Shown here in pieces: positions 1-8,400 of a DNA stretch of 22,577 nt (within the stretch, counting starts at the first letter, position 1; each line of letters starts with the position of its first letter). Both the position numbers and the translations under genes were made by a program. The stretch comes from Poteriospumella lacustris. Its lineage: Eukaryota; Sar; Chrysophyceae; Chromulinales; Dinobryaceae. The notes below the pieces were generated by a model. It made no database searches. It was not told where the DNA came from and saw only the letters and a list, made by a program, of their open reading frames with translations. The DNA is taken from NCBI GenBank assembly GCA_008000375.1, contig SMOI01000454.1, positions 1 through 22,577 of the forward strand. Reading direction: 5' to 3'.

Positions 1-103
1 AGGTGAAGACGAGAGAGAGAACAGAACCGCAACCAGACGCTGTCTGGTGCATGTGCGTGACACAGTGTCGCGCAACATATCAGACAGAGCGACCACTTGG
101 ATG
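1..103 (+). repeat. Left arm of a long inverted repeat (partner 9356-9453)
   Basis: The stretch from about 22 to 103 matches the reverse complement of 9356-9433 closely. Weaker similarity continues outward to position 1, so the arm may start outside the window. It contains two small hairpins: CCAGAC/GTCTGG around 33-47 and GACAC/GTGTC around 59-69. The match stops inward after GACCACTTGGATG at 103. Arms of this length at 9.3 kb spacing could be long TIRs of a large DNA transposon or two oppositely inserted copies of a short repeat. Confidence 0.75.
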
Positions 104-773
104 TTTGGTGAATTCGACAATCAAAGGTAAGCTAAGCTATTAAACCAGCATTTGTGATCACTACTATTTTGATAGCAAACTTTCAAAGACACAATGTCTT
201 TCTCTTACCCTTTTTCACTCCTCCCATTTCGGAAGTACCGCGAGATACGACCATGGATCTAGCTCCGAGGTGGGTCTAGCGGCAGGAACATAAGGCACAT
301 AAGATGTTTCAAGCACTGTTTGGGTCCCGCCGATGGAAACCTGAAACTAGAGAACTTTGCATCTATTTTACTGTTTTGTTGTTGTAAAATATGATTCCCA
401 ACTGTAGTCTTCCAGAGCATACTGTTTGTCCCCAAAGATAAGACTTCTCTGGATACGTTGGCTCTATGACTGGTAGCAAAACTGGCACTACTTCAATCGT
501 CAATACTGGGCAACTGACTGCTGGTGACGTTGCTAGTGCACTCTTTCCGCGTCTGGTCGAGCACTTTGTGGGCGCCGGGTTCGCTGAAGGATGCGTCTTA
601 GAGAGAGGTTCGATGAAGGATGAAGTCTTCATACGACTTCAAGATATTGCCTCCAAAACTTCGTGACTCACAAATGGTCAAATTCTTCAGAACAGAACGT
701 TGGTATTCTTCAGTCATAACCTCTATTGGCAGATATTGTGCAAGTTTGCACAAACATTAACAATATGCATTTT
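104..773. other. No recognisable gene; one weak 66-codon frame
   Basis: This stretch has no protein similarity I recognise. A 66-residue plus-strand frame with an ATG start lies at 466-666 (it begins MTGSKTGTTSIV), but it has no domain, signal peptide or partner and may be chance. A purine/GTAAGC splice-donor-like site (AAAGGTAAGC) lies at about 124-133. Nothing else stands out. Confidence 0.4.
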
Positions 774-949
774 TTTAGTGAACAGTAGTTTGCTACTGGC
801 TGCAGGGTCAGGACAACCCCCATATGCCGTGTCGTGTTGTGTCGCTTTTGGTAAACTAGGTTTGCACTGGGTATATTGTGGAGTGCACTGAAATGCACTT
901 AACGTCTGGGTACATGGCTTCATTGTCGATCCCCGCGCTTAGCTCTGGT
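774..949 (+). repeat. ~210 bp TIR element, copy 1 (old, diverged)
   Basis: This is the most diverged of six copies. It keeps landmarks in order: AGTGAACAGTAG near the left end, GGGTCAGGAC, CGTGTCG, CTAGGTTTGCACTGG, and the right tail CGCGCTTAGCTCTGGT. The right inverted-repeat motif (TTTCACTAAGGG in younger copies) has decayed here. The Harbinger transposase remnant begins only a few bases beyond its right end. Confidence 0.7.
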
Positions 950-954
950 TCTCA

Positions 955-1740
955 ACGAATAAAAACTCTACGTGTCTCCAATGTATGCCCCATCTGTGAA
1001 TTTATTTTTTATATCGCTCAACAGATAATTGAAGCCCTTCATTTTGTAATACAAATTGACGTCGCTCATGACAGATTTCAGAAATGGGCACATATGGTGA
1101 TTACCGCCTAAGCGACTGTATACTTTGTCTAATGCCATGTGATACCGAGGTGCCATGTTGAACAACGACTATAATGTCATCTGGCGATAAGTGTAGCTCC
1201 AGGCCAACGAGTTTCCAAATACCGAAACTTTCCATTCGCATCACCTATGTCTTGCACAATCAACGCAAAGCAGCCTTTGCGATTTCGATAATTTGCCAAA
1301 TCTGGCATTCGAGCCGACTCCCGTTCCATTCTCGAAGGAGCCTCGATGGGAATTGCCAGTCCGTCAAACTGCTACTTCGCAATAATTAGTGCAGACCATT
1401 CAAAAGCAAGACCTTCACAATCCTCTGTAGACTCAGGAAAGCCAAACGTTTCTTTGTTTCCTAAAGCCCGATCGATGTCACGGACAGCTTCATTGAAAGT
1501 TCGTTGCACTGAATACAACTTCACTCCGTTCCAAACCATATCCAGATGTGAACCACCGTCAAGAAGTCGCAAGGTGACTTGCTTGATGTCAAGCTTATGT
1601 GCGCTCCGGAACTCCTGTCCCCACGGATCACAAGCTTTATGTGCGCTCCGGAACTCCTGTCCCCACGGGAATAGGCGTTCTGATCGTTGTTGATACCAGT
1701 CTTTGCCGTCCTCTTTGACAGGAAATCCATTCACGTCACT
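955..1740 (-). pseudogene. PIF/Harbinger transposase (DDE_Tnp_4 type), broken
   Basis: Read from right to left, the frame from 1734 gives a helix-turn-helix-like region containing LRLLDGGSHLDMVW and FGFPESTEDCEGLAFEW. It meets an in-frame TAG at 1372-1374, then continues in the same frame with FDGLAIPIEAPS (first catalytic Asp), YRNRKGCFALIVQ, DANGKFRY (second Asp) and RWPG. That order is typical of the PIF/Harbinger nuclease. Beyond RWPG the frame changes; GFNYLLSDIK and then HRWGIHWRH in another frame resemble the family's C-terminal part, including its last catalytic region. At least one stop, two frame changes and an in-frame 42 bp duplication are present. The protein would be a nuclear DNA transposase, but this copy cannot encode it. 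No TIRs or 3 bp target duplications were identified. Confidence 0.8.
1591..1668. repeat. 42 bp tandem duplication inside the Harbinger remnant
   Basis: A 30 bp identical core, starting ATGTGCGCTCCGG, occurs at 1597-1626 and again at 1639-1668, period 42. In the minus-strand transposase frame this doubles the peptide WGQEFRSAHK and keeps the reading frame. Confidence 0.9.
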
Positions 1741-1899
1741 GCTTTCCTGATATCATTGACCAAGAATTGTCGTAAAAGCGACATTGGTGTATCGAACGAA
1801 GATGCTCGCTGCTGAACCTGACGACCTTCAGGAAAACAACTCTGAGCGGGGTAGACACGGTGACCACCACAGCGGTTCACAACTCTGATCAGCGATTGC
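1741..1899. other. No recognisable feature
   Basis: Upstream side of the Harbinger remnant. I see no coding signal; it may hold the decayed 5' part of that element. Confidence 0.4.
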
Positions 1900-2225
1900 G
1901 TGGTACAACTTCGGTTATACCACGGCTAGGAGTGGTACAACTTCGGTTATACCACGGCTAGGAGTAGTATAATCACGACTATTCCCTTAGTGGAACAGTA
2001 GTACTACTGTGGCCCCTACAGGGTCAGGACGCTTTTATTGGATGTCGCTCCCCAAGATGTCGGTCGCATTTGGGAATCTAGGTTTGCACAGGACATATTG
2101 TGTAGTTCTTGTACCGTATGTATAGATGAAAGAATTCAATAAACGTACATGTGTACGGTTTCACTAAGGGTCCTCGCGCTTAGCTCTAGTTCCACGGCTA
2201 GGAGTTGTATAATCACGATTATTCC
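1900..2225 (+). repeat. 32 bp tandem repeat interrupted by a TIR element
   Basis: Two identical 32 bp units (GTGGTACAACTTCGGTTATA then CCACGGCTAGGA) lie at 1900-1931 and 1932-1963. A variant unit follows (GTAGTATAATCACGACTATT). A 34 bp stretch at 1952-1985 recurs at 2192-2225 with 32 of 34 identical positions, on the other side of TIR copy 2. The element therefore sits inside the array, or the array unit was duplicated around it. Confidence 0.8.
1981..2190 (+). repeat. ~210 bp TIR element, copy 2 (well preserved)
   Basis: Left end ATTCCCTTAGTGGAAC; right inverted copy GTTTCACTAAGGG at 2158-2170, followed by a conserved 20 bp tail TCCTCGCGCTTAGCTCTAGT. Internal landmarks are the 16 bp perfect palindrome ACAGTAGTACTACTGT, GGGTCAGGACGCTTTTATTG and AATAAACGTACATG. 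No open reading frame spans it, so it is a non-autonomous element. The transposase that mobilises it is not identified. Confidence 0.85.
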
Positions 2226-2238
2226 ACGGCAAAATCAG

Positions 2239-2405
2239 TGAAATAGCCAATTTGGAAGCGTTCGTAAAATAGCTATACTCATTGAAATTACAGCGAAATA
2301 GCTATATTCATTGTCGTCGTCGTCGATCGTACGCGTTGTGCGTCCTATGTCACACATACTTTATCAATAACATCAACAAAATAGCATAGCAACAAAATAG
2401 CCATA
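2239..2405. repeat. Degenerate AAATAGC-type short repeats
   Basis: The motif AAATAGC(C/T)AT and close variants recur at least five times between 2239 and 2405; two instances share ATTCATTG/ACTCATTG downstream. A CGT trinucleotide run (TCGTCGTCGTCG) is embedded. The stretch lies just downstream of the exon-like frame at 2410-2619 and could be intron. Confidence 0.55.
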
Positions 2406-2409
2406 AGGT

Positions 2410-2619
2410 TCATACCTTGCAATTATTTCGTTTATCAACTTCAGTAATAAACTTGGCCATTTTCGCATCGTTTAAATGCTCAGCAGGCACAAACGTTTCG
2501 CTAACAACGTCTTCAATACCGACGCAACGGCAACATTGATGACGGACATCGTTGTGCTGTTGCGATGTCTTTTGAGACAACAAACTTCGACGGTTTGGCG
2601 AAGAGTCTTCTTCCGACAT
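2410..2619 (-). CDS. Unidentified exon-like reading frame, 69 codons
   Basis: An ATG at 2617-2619 opens a 69-codon frame starting MSEEDSSPNRRSLLSQ and ending KRNNCKV at 2410. I recognise no domain. Two Cys pairs (CCRC and a later C) are visible, and the last part (FVPAEHLNDAKMAKFITEV) looks like a helix. Just before the stop, AAG/GTATGA (boundary at 2416/2415) would make a good spliceosomal donor, so this may be a first exon and not a complete gene. No acceptor or second exon was found. Chance remains a real alternative. Confidence 0.3.
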   Translation of the reverse strand: MSEEDSSPNRRSLLSQKTSQQHNDVRHQCCRCVGIEDVVSETFVPAEHLNDAKMAKFITEVDKRNNCKV

Positions 2620-2925
2620 GGCAATCGATTGTGAAAAGCAACAAGCTTTCCAATCACCAACATGCAATCCAATTCAAACAAAAGAGGATGATCGAAAGGG
2701 TACCTTTTCGTCCCTTCTCCCCAAATGTTGTTCCTCCCCTCTTTCTCTTACGCCCGTAAACGAATTAACCCTAAGGAAGGGATTGCAGTGCACCATATAG
2801 CAGTATGACCAGGGTTGGGTTTGACCTCGTCGGGTCACTCCTCCTGCGGGTCAACAGCAAGTAGTTCATCATCATAGAAGAGAAAGTAATTCACATTTTA
2901 TTACCTGAAAGGCTAGTCAAGCCAC
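2620..2925. other. No recognisable feature
   Basis: No TE similarity or coding signal seen on either strand. It could be the 5' flank of the exon-like frame at 2410-2619. Confidence 0.4.
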
Positions 2926-3337
2926 AGCCTCCCTAGAGTGTCGGTCGTGTCGCCTCGCTTTGGGAATCTAGGTTTGCACTGGACATATTTTGTAGTTCTT
3001 GCAACGCAGATACAGATGGGAAAATGCAGTATACTACTCCGTTCCAGGTGAAACTTTGCAATTGACACGGGCGGCAGCACTCACCCAAACGATCCAGATT
3101 AACACCGCAAGACCAAGATGCATTTTAACGTAACGCTTTGAAAATGACTTCAATCCACAGCGGATTGGTCATATAGAGACACGATTTGAATATTTGAGGA
3201 AGGCGCGGATTTAACTGATTACACGAACCCGATTTGGGGGTCATTAGCCGTTTCAGAAATTCCAAAGTTTTACTTGGAACGGAGTAGTACGTACATAGTA
3301 TACGGTTTCACTAAGGGTCCTCGCGCTTAGCTCTGGT
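2926..3337 (+). repeat. ~210 bp TIR element, copy 3, interrupted by a MITE
   Basis: Consensus sequence runs from about 2926 (CCCTAGAGTGTCGGTCGTG) through GGGAATCTAGGTTTGCACTGG to 3034, breaks, and resumes at 3287 with GTACGTACATAGTATACGG, the inverted end TTTCACTAAGGG and the tail CGCGCTTAGCTCTGGT. The left third, including the left inverted end and the 16 bp palindrome, is absent or unrecognisable. The interruption is the MITE at 3035-3286. Confidence 0.8.
3035..3286. mobile_element. Tc1/mariner-type MITE (252 bp) with TA target duplication
   Basis: Left end TACTCCGTTCCAGGTGAAAC; right end is its inverted match, GTTTTACTTGGAACGGAGTA. About 25 bp of inverted repeat is visible with a few mismatches. 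Both ends carry TA, the target duplication of the Tc1/mariner superfamily. The CTCCGTTCC start resembles Stowaway-like mariner MITEs. No open frame exists inside. It sits cleanly within TIR copy 3, so it moved later than that element. Confidence 0.85.
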
Positions 3338-4230
3338 ACGATAAAGTGATCGAGCATCGACAACAGATTTCGAAAGACTTCCCGGTCCAACCACATCTAG
3401 GAAACTCGTGTCAACTAAACTTGTGGTTTATCTGACCGTTCAGGTGAAATGAAGTTCAGGAAGGTTTCCGGGGCGACGAGTCCGGGCGAGTATTCTCAAG
3501 CCCGTATTATACCCGCGCTAGTTAATGTTGCGACGCAACAACGGGCGACTACGTCTTCCGGGGCGGTGATCAGCGGGTGAAATGATAGCGTCAACGCTCT
3601 ACCAATGTTGTGTCTCAGAATATCGACGCGCAACTTCAGTAACCCGGTTCCTCGGAGGAGAACCTGATAGGTAAGACCATGATCACCAGCGAAAACAAGT
3701 CGCCACCTACTGCCTCGTTGACCGCTATCATGGTTGTTGCCGCCATAGCAAAGTCACCGTCAATCGCAAACGCAAAATCTCATGCGGATCAGCAAAGAAA
3801 TATACATTTGCTTCCGAACACTCTCTTTCTTATACTCTCCTTTAATGCACTTACTCTGCATTATATCCTATATTAAAATCAGTTGTAATAATCAGAATCG
3901 AATGCATCCAGATTCGGCTGCGAATGCAAGCGTCTGCGGTATTGCCAACACACACACTTTCGCAGCTGCCCACACATTTTCGCATACGGACGTACCTACC
4001 AGACGCGTGCGCACGCTCTCGCTCGTTGCGGTTTCTTCTCGTTCATTCATGAAATAGGCTTCACTATTTTGTGATGGTTGGATTTATATCTGCAAGAAAT
4101 GTCAATTTTCTTACGATGATTCAGACGTTGTTGCCATGACTGAAGTTATTGATGCAAAACGAATGCTCAACTACTTTTGGGAGGACATTGCCCAAATGCT
4201 CGGTTGGTCGACGTTGGATGCGAAAGTCGA
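3338..4230. other. No recognisable gene
   Basis: Nothing identifiable over nearly 900 bases. Small structures only: a 13 bp perfect inverted repeat GTTGCGACGCAAC at 3527-3539, and TTCCGGGGCG occurring twice (about 3467 and 3556). A 65-codon plus-strand frame at 3679-3876 has no domain and is probably chance. Confidence 0.45.
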
Positions 4231-4439
4231 ATTCCCTTAGTGAAACAGTAGTATACTACTGTGGCTACAGGGTCAGGACGCTTTTATTGGATGTCGCACC
4301 CCCAGATGTCGTGTCGCCTTTGGGGATCTAGGTTTGGTCTGGACATACTGTGCAGAACGTTACCCCAATGTATGAATGGAAGAGTGCGAAAAACGTACAT
4401 GTGTACGATTTCACTAAGGGTCCTCGCGCTTAGCTCTTG
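4231..4439 (+). repeat. ~210 bp TIR element, copy 4
   Basis: Left end ATTCCCTTAGTGAAACAGTA, right inverted end TTTCACTAAGGG at 4409-4420, tail TCCTCGCGCTTAGCTCT. The palindrome is slightly altered (AGTAGTATACTACT). A copia pol remnant starts immediately after the tail. Confidence 0.85.
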
Positions 4440-4781
4440 TTTGGGGCACCAAGACGCCATTTACCACTACCACTACAAGAAAAAGACTATTCCTTTACCA
4501 GCGATCATATTTGAAGACAACCAGAGTACACTTAACCTATTGGAAAGAAAGAACCTTGTCTGGGGCCACTAAGCATCGAAAACAAAGCAGTCACTCTCCT
4601 CTACAAGGAGACATGTCAGATGCTAGCAGAAATATTCACGAAGCCAATGTCGGGAGCTATCTTCAACACTCTCCGCGGCCAACGTATGAACGTTTTCCCA
4701 TCACCTGATGTCAACGATCCAGAGAGACATGACGTCGACGACATCAAAGCCATCGACTGCCTCCACGACCAGAGACTTTAA
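4440..4781 (+). pseudogene. Ty1/copia RNase H C-terminal remnant
   Basis: Frame one reads IIFEDNQSTLNLLERKNLVW (about 4505-4566) and stops at a TAA. A shifted frame covers TKH (about 4568). A third frame from 4587 reads YKETCQMLAEIFTKPMSGAIF and RMNVFPSPDVND, ending at TAA 4779-4781. EDNQST, TKH and AEIFTKP in this order are the standard 3' end of copia pol (RNase H and tail). The fragment lacks everything upstream, since its 5' side abuts TIR copy 4, and it has two frame breaks. It comes from a different copia lineage than the minus-strand remnant at 7750-8270. Confidence 0.85.
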
Positions 4782-5923
4782 CAGCAGTTCAAGGCTTGTA
4801 TCTCGCCTCCTCCAGAATCCTGCCACCGGAAGCGAACGATCGGCCACAAGACTTCCTCATTGAAGGTTACTCACGATGCCACCAAAGTCAAGAATTGGAA
4901 CTCAAAGCTTCTGAATGATTGATACCCCAGTTTGATTACCAAGGAAGTGAGCAAGAGTCCTACGAAGCTGGCTACTTCAGGACGATAGCCATTGCTTGAC
5001 ATTCACCTGGATAAGAACCGCCTCACTTGCCCAGGAAGCGCTCCCAAAACGGGTTGCGAACTCTGTGCGGCTGCTTCGATTATGTGGGGTAATATCTGAC
5101 GATACCGCGAACATACGCAAGGGCAGATGGGCGAACACTTCGTCAACACCTTGGGTACTCCCAAGTGTTTCCATTACGGTGAATGAACTCACTGAGTCTG
5201 ATATTAAAGGCATCCACTAACCACCCTTCCGTAAAATGGTTTTTGCGCTTGGTTAATGCTGGTTTAGAAGCAGAACTCACCTGCAAGGTCAAACTAACTG
5301 AAGATAGTAAACGCTCGGTCGGATAAGACTCGAGTGATGTCTCGTGGGCCAAGAAGGAAACTACGAAGGAAGCTACGAAGGACGCTAACTGAGATAGTTA
5401 TAGGAAGTGATAACAGAAAGTAATCAGATCCTCGAAGCTTGGTCGCACGATCATCAAGCTGAAAGGCCAGACGATCGTGCGGCTGGGAAACGAGGAAGGT
5501 CTTTGAGTGTTTGACGGAGGCTGGAAAGCCGAAACTCGTCAATGCTCTCCTCCAACGAAAAGAAAACCCAAACGGAAATAGAGGAAGGCAATATAGCGAG
5601 ACAGAAATACACAATGGGGAAGAGTGCAAATGGTGGAGGCAAAAGGAGAATGCTCATCTGGGAAAAATAGAGCACCACGGAAGAAAAGTGCACCACGCAC
5701 TCACAGCACACACAGAAAGCTTTCGACCGTCTGTCTATTTTATATCATGCGGGCAGTCGCAATTGTTGTTCTGTGTGTGCTGTGGGTGCATGGTGAACTT
5801 TTCTTCCATGGTGCTCTGAATTCCTCAGCGCAAGTGAGAGTCGTCAAGCGGCGGCGAAGCGAAGCCTCGATGACGGACGCGGTTGAGCACGATGACGGCA
5901 CATTCGGGGTGCGGGAAATAACG
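4782..5923. other. No recognisable gene
   Basis: Several frames of 70-110 codons exist on both strands here (for example 4996-5220 plus and 5294-5629 minus). None shows a domain, and they overlap each other in a way typical of chance frames. The first part may be decayed 3' untranslated or LTR sequence of the copia fragment. Confidence 0.45.
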
Positions 5924-6139
5924 ACCAGAGCTAAGCGCGAGGACCCTTAGTGAAACCATACTTATGTACGTTTATTGCATTCTTCCATCTATACATACGG
6001 TGCAAGAACTACACAATATGTCCAGTGCAAACCTAGATTCCCAAAGGCGACACGACATCTGGGGATGCGACATTCAATAAAAGCGTCCTGACACTGTAGG
6101 GGTCACAGTAGTACTACTGTTCCACTATAGTAAGGGAAT
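5924..6139 (-). repeat. ~210 bp TIR element, copy 5 (inverted)
   Basis: The only copy in reverse orientation. On the plus strand it starts ACCAGAGCTAAGCGCGAGGA, followed by CCCTTAGTGAAACC, and ends with ACAGTAGTACTACTGT then TCCACTATAGTAAGGGAAT. The insertion CTATA inside the outer inverted repeat is private to this copy. Flanks GGGAAATAA (left) and GGGAATAA (right) are similar but not a clean target duplication. Confidence 0.85.
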
Positions 6140-6317
6140 AATGATCGTCTGCAAGGACTCCAGGAGCATATGGGCTTGGCTTAAAGCATGGTCACTGACT
6201 GGTCGTTACAACGCTGAACTGTTTGGATAACAATGTGCAGAGGAAGAGGTTCTTGATGACCTCCGGACGGACGAGGATGTTGGAGGACAAAGTCAAGGTC
6301 AACAAGGATTTCGCCTA

Positions 6318-6842
6318 TTGCATCTGTACTTAAAACTCTGTTGGATAATGGAGCGCGACAACTGGCCTCAGTTCGAGGATGCTGTTAGGAAGTTTGTCCT
6401 GAAACTTAGAGGCCCTACGCAGCTGACGAGACGTCAAGGAACGGCCTGTGGCGCCGACAGCACCAGCAGTTATCGGGACAAGAGGAAGCCTAGCAAGCGG
6501 TGAGGCATTTGGCGCGCAAAACTTGAATTTGAGAGTTATAGAAGACGAAAGGTTCGATTGATTGGCATTGGTCAGAAAATCACGTACAAGTTGGAAAGCC
6601 AAGCGGGCTTCGACGATAAATGCGGGCGATGTGATTGGGTTTTTCACGTTGTTGGAAACTGTGGTCCAAGGCGTCGGAAGGCTGGCTATCTACCACCCGA
6701 CAACAAAAGTCTTCAATTTACAAATGGCGAACAATTGGCATCTTACTTTAGTGAATGGAGAGAAGTGGTCGCTGATCTTCTAAAACGTAAAGTGAAAAGG
6801 CCGAAGCAATCGAAAAAAGCGACAAACGACAAGTCACGCTGA
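6318..6842 (+). other. Unrecognised reading frame with one internal TGA
   Basis: One frame is open from 6318 to a TGA at 6501-6503 and again to 6842. Its second half contains DDKCGRCDWVFHVVGNC and a basic tail KRKVKRPKQSKK. The paired Cys residues are suggestive of a metal knuckle, but I cannot assign a family. Competing frames on both strands are of similar length, so the coding status is doubtful. Confidence 0.2.
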
Positions 6843-6847
6843 GATAT

Positions 6848-6925
6848 GGTCTGCGTGCACGCTCCGCGCGCACGCGAACCGCCCGGGCGTTACAAGTTTC
6901 GCACTACTTAAAGTAGTGTAACCGC
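6848..6925 (-). repeat. Two-copy repeat with RNA polymerase III B-box-like motif, copy A
   Basis: GGTCTGCGTGCACGCTCCGC followed by GCGCACGCGAAC is similar to 8325-8358, and both are followed by GTTACAAGT. On the minus strand the shared part reads GGTTCGCGTGC (copy B: GGTTCGAGTGC), close to the tRNA/SINE B box. This copy is followed by a perfect inverted repeat CACTACTT/AAGTAGTG at about 6902-6918. No convincing A box was seen. Confidence 0.35.
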
Positions 6926-7749
6926 ACCTCCGAGGAGGATCGTACACACTGACGCCAAAACCTTCGGACCCCCGAGACCCCCTAAGGCCTCCCACTCACT
7001 GCAAACAGGGATTGCTTCGGAACAAGAAGATTCTCGACGTAATCCTGCGTACACATTTGGTGACTTCAAGGAGATGCTGAAACTGACGCAATCGTAAATT
7101 GGCCAGACACCAATGAGATTATCGATCGTCTCACTGCGTATGCGACTAACAAGAAGGTTATCGCCAACATTCAAAGCGGCAGCGACGGTGTTTGAGGTAA
7201 GGAGGAGTGGATCAGATTCCGACTAAGTATGCACTGCTCAATAGAATAGAAACGTACCGTATGCAATACTGTATGAATCAAAAACAAATTCTGATTGGGC
7301 AAGATCAATGCAAGAAACAGGAAATAACTAGGAATCAATGGCATTGAAAGTACCAGTAGCAGTTCCGTTAGGAGTTCCATTGACTCACTCAAATGAGTGT
7401 TCATAAATATTGTTGTGCATAAAAACTATTTAGAACCACAACCACATAATAGCTTTTCATATACAGTCTCTCGACGCTCACTCACGTCAGAGCTGCAGAC
7501 TTCTTGATCACTTGATCGACACACACTTCTCGTGGCGAGTGATTCTCTGTAATTGTTTTTAGACGATCACAGTCCAACTCTTTTTCCTTTTTTTGTTTTT
7601 CTTTTGTTTGAGATATGAATGCTACTTTCGATTCGCATATATTTGTGATCCGATCAGAACTTCCGGTGACTTGATCTGGTCATTATGACTGCGGATACAA
7701 ATCCAACGATATGGTGTTGAATTTGACTCAAAGGTAAGTCCATGACCCC
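6926..7749. other. No recognisable gene
   Basis: Nothing identifiable. The 3' part (7560-7620) is T-rich. AAAGGTAAGTC at about 7731-7741 resembles a splice donor and the similar site near position 124. Confidence 0.4.
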
Positions 7750-8270
7750 TTTTTCAAGATGGCAAAGGTTTCCTCAGCAAGCATCTTTTTTGACGGTAAG
7801 TGCTGGATGACGATGTCACCTTTCTCCACCGCATTGGTGGGGATTGGTGGGCTTGTCATACAGATGTTTGCTGTTCTTAAACGATAGTTGGCCAGAGGAC
7901 ATCACCATTGTGCTGATGTTGTCCTGGTAAACATTAATCTTGCGTGGTGATGCAAATAAGGAGGTCATAAGCAATTTCGGCCATGATTGGTAAGTTCCCG
8001 CTTCGTCCAGTACCAACAGCTCGCTCTCTGATGCAGCCCTTGCACTATCTTAAGCTTGAAACTGCAGAAATGTATCGAAGCTGAGTTACCTACAGTAATT
8101 AGCAATCCATCGTGCCCACGTGTCGACTATTCCACGCGTATGTTATGGGAGTCGTCCGCGTAGACTTTGAAAGGCTCGCTGTGCGATAGTTTTAGTTCCA
8201 AGCAAGTATTTAAGAATTCGTTTTGCTTTCAAGTTATCCGATAAATTGGAATTTGACGTCCTTGTAGATA
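7750..8270 (-). pseudogene. Ty1/copia reverse transcriptase end and RNase H remnant
   Basis: Read right to left: DNLKAKRILKYLLGTKTIA (about 8245-8190) is the RT-RNase H connection; VYADDSHN carries the first RNase H acidic residues; LLITVGNSASIHFCSFK and SESELLVLDEAGTYQSW follow the copia RNase H pattern. KINVYQDNISTMVMSSG (QDN), SKHL, and finally IQHLPSKKMLAEETFAIL close the domain. At least three frame changes are needed, so it is a pseudogene. The integrase and main RT core are missing. The lineage, with QDN and the LITVGN block, differs from the EDNQST remnant at 4440-4781. Confidence 0.85.
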
Positions 8271-8317
8271 AACGTGTGGGGCCGAAGCAATCACATCCGC
8301 GATGAACGGCACTCACG

Positions 8318-8400
8318 CAAGCCTTTGGTCTGAGCGCGTGCTTCGCGCGCACTCGAACCCAGCCGTTTGTGACTAGTGACTGGTTACAAGTCAAAACCAC
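8318..8400 (-). repeat. Two-copy repeat with B-box-like motif, copy B
   Basis: GGTCTGAGCGCGTGCTTCGC followed by GCGCACTCGAACCC pairs with copy A at 6848. On the minus strand GGTTCGAGTGC fits the B-box consensus GWTCRANNC. The sequence forms a short GC-rich hairpin. A SINE remnant is possible; chance GC-rich similarity is the alternative. Confidence 0.35.

Noticed and set aside
774-949. The 210 bp repeat as a solo LTR
   Set aside because: It lacks TG...CA ends and a 4-6 bp target duplication, and it has inverted ends longer than LTRs show. A SINE origin was also considered, but no A/B box pair is visible.
2158-2170. CACTA-type transposon ends in TTTCACTAAGGG
   Set aside because: The CACTA motif points inward at the right end where an EnSpm/CACTA element would need TAGTG, so the orientation is wrong.
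1981-2225. A 34 bp target-site duplication around TIR copy 2
   Set aside because: Too long for any known superfamily and already diverged at two positions. The same sequence is related to the 32 bp tandem units on the left, so a pre-existing array is simpler.
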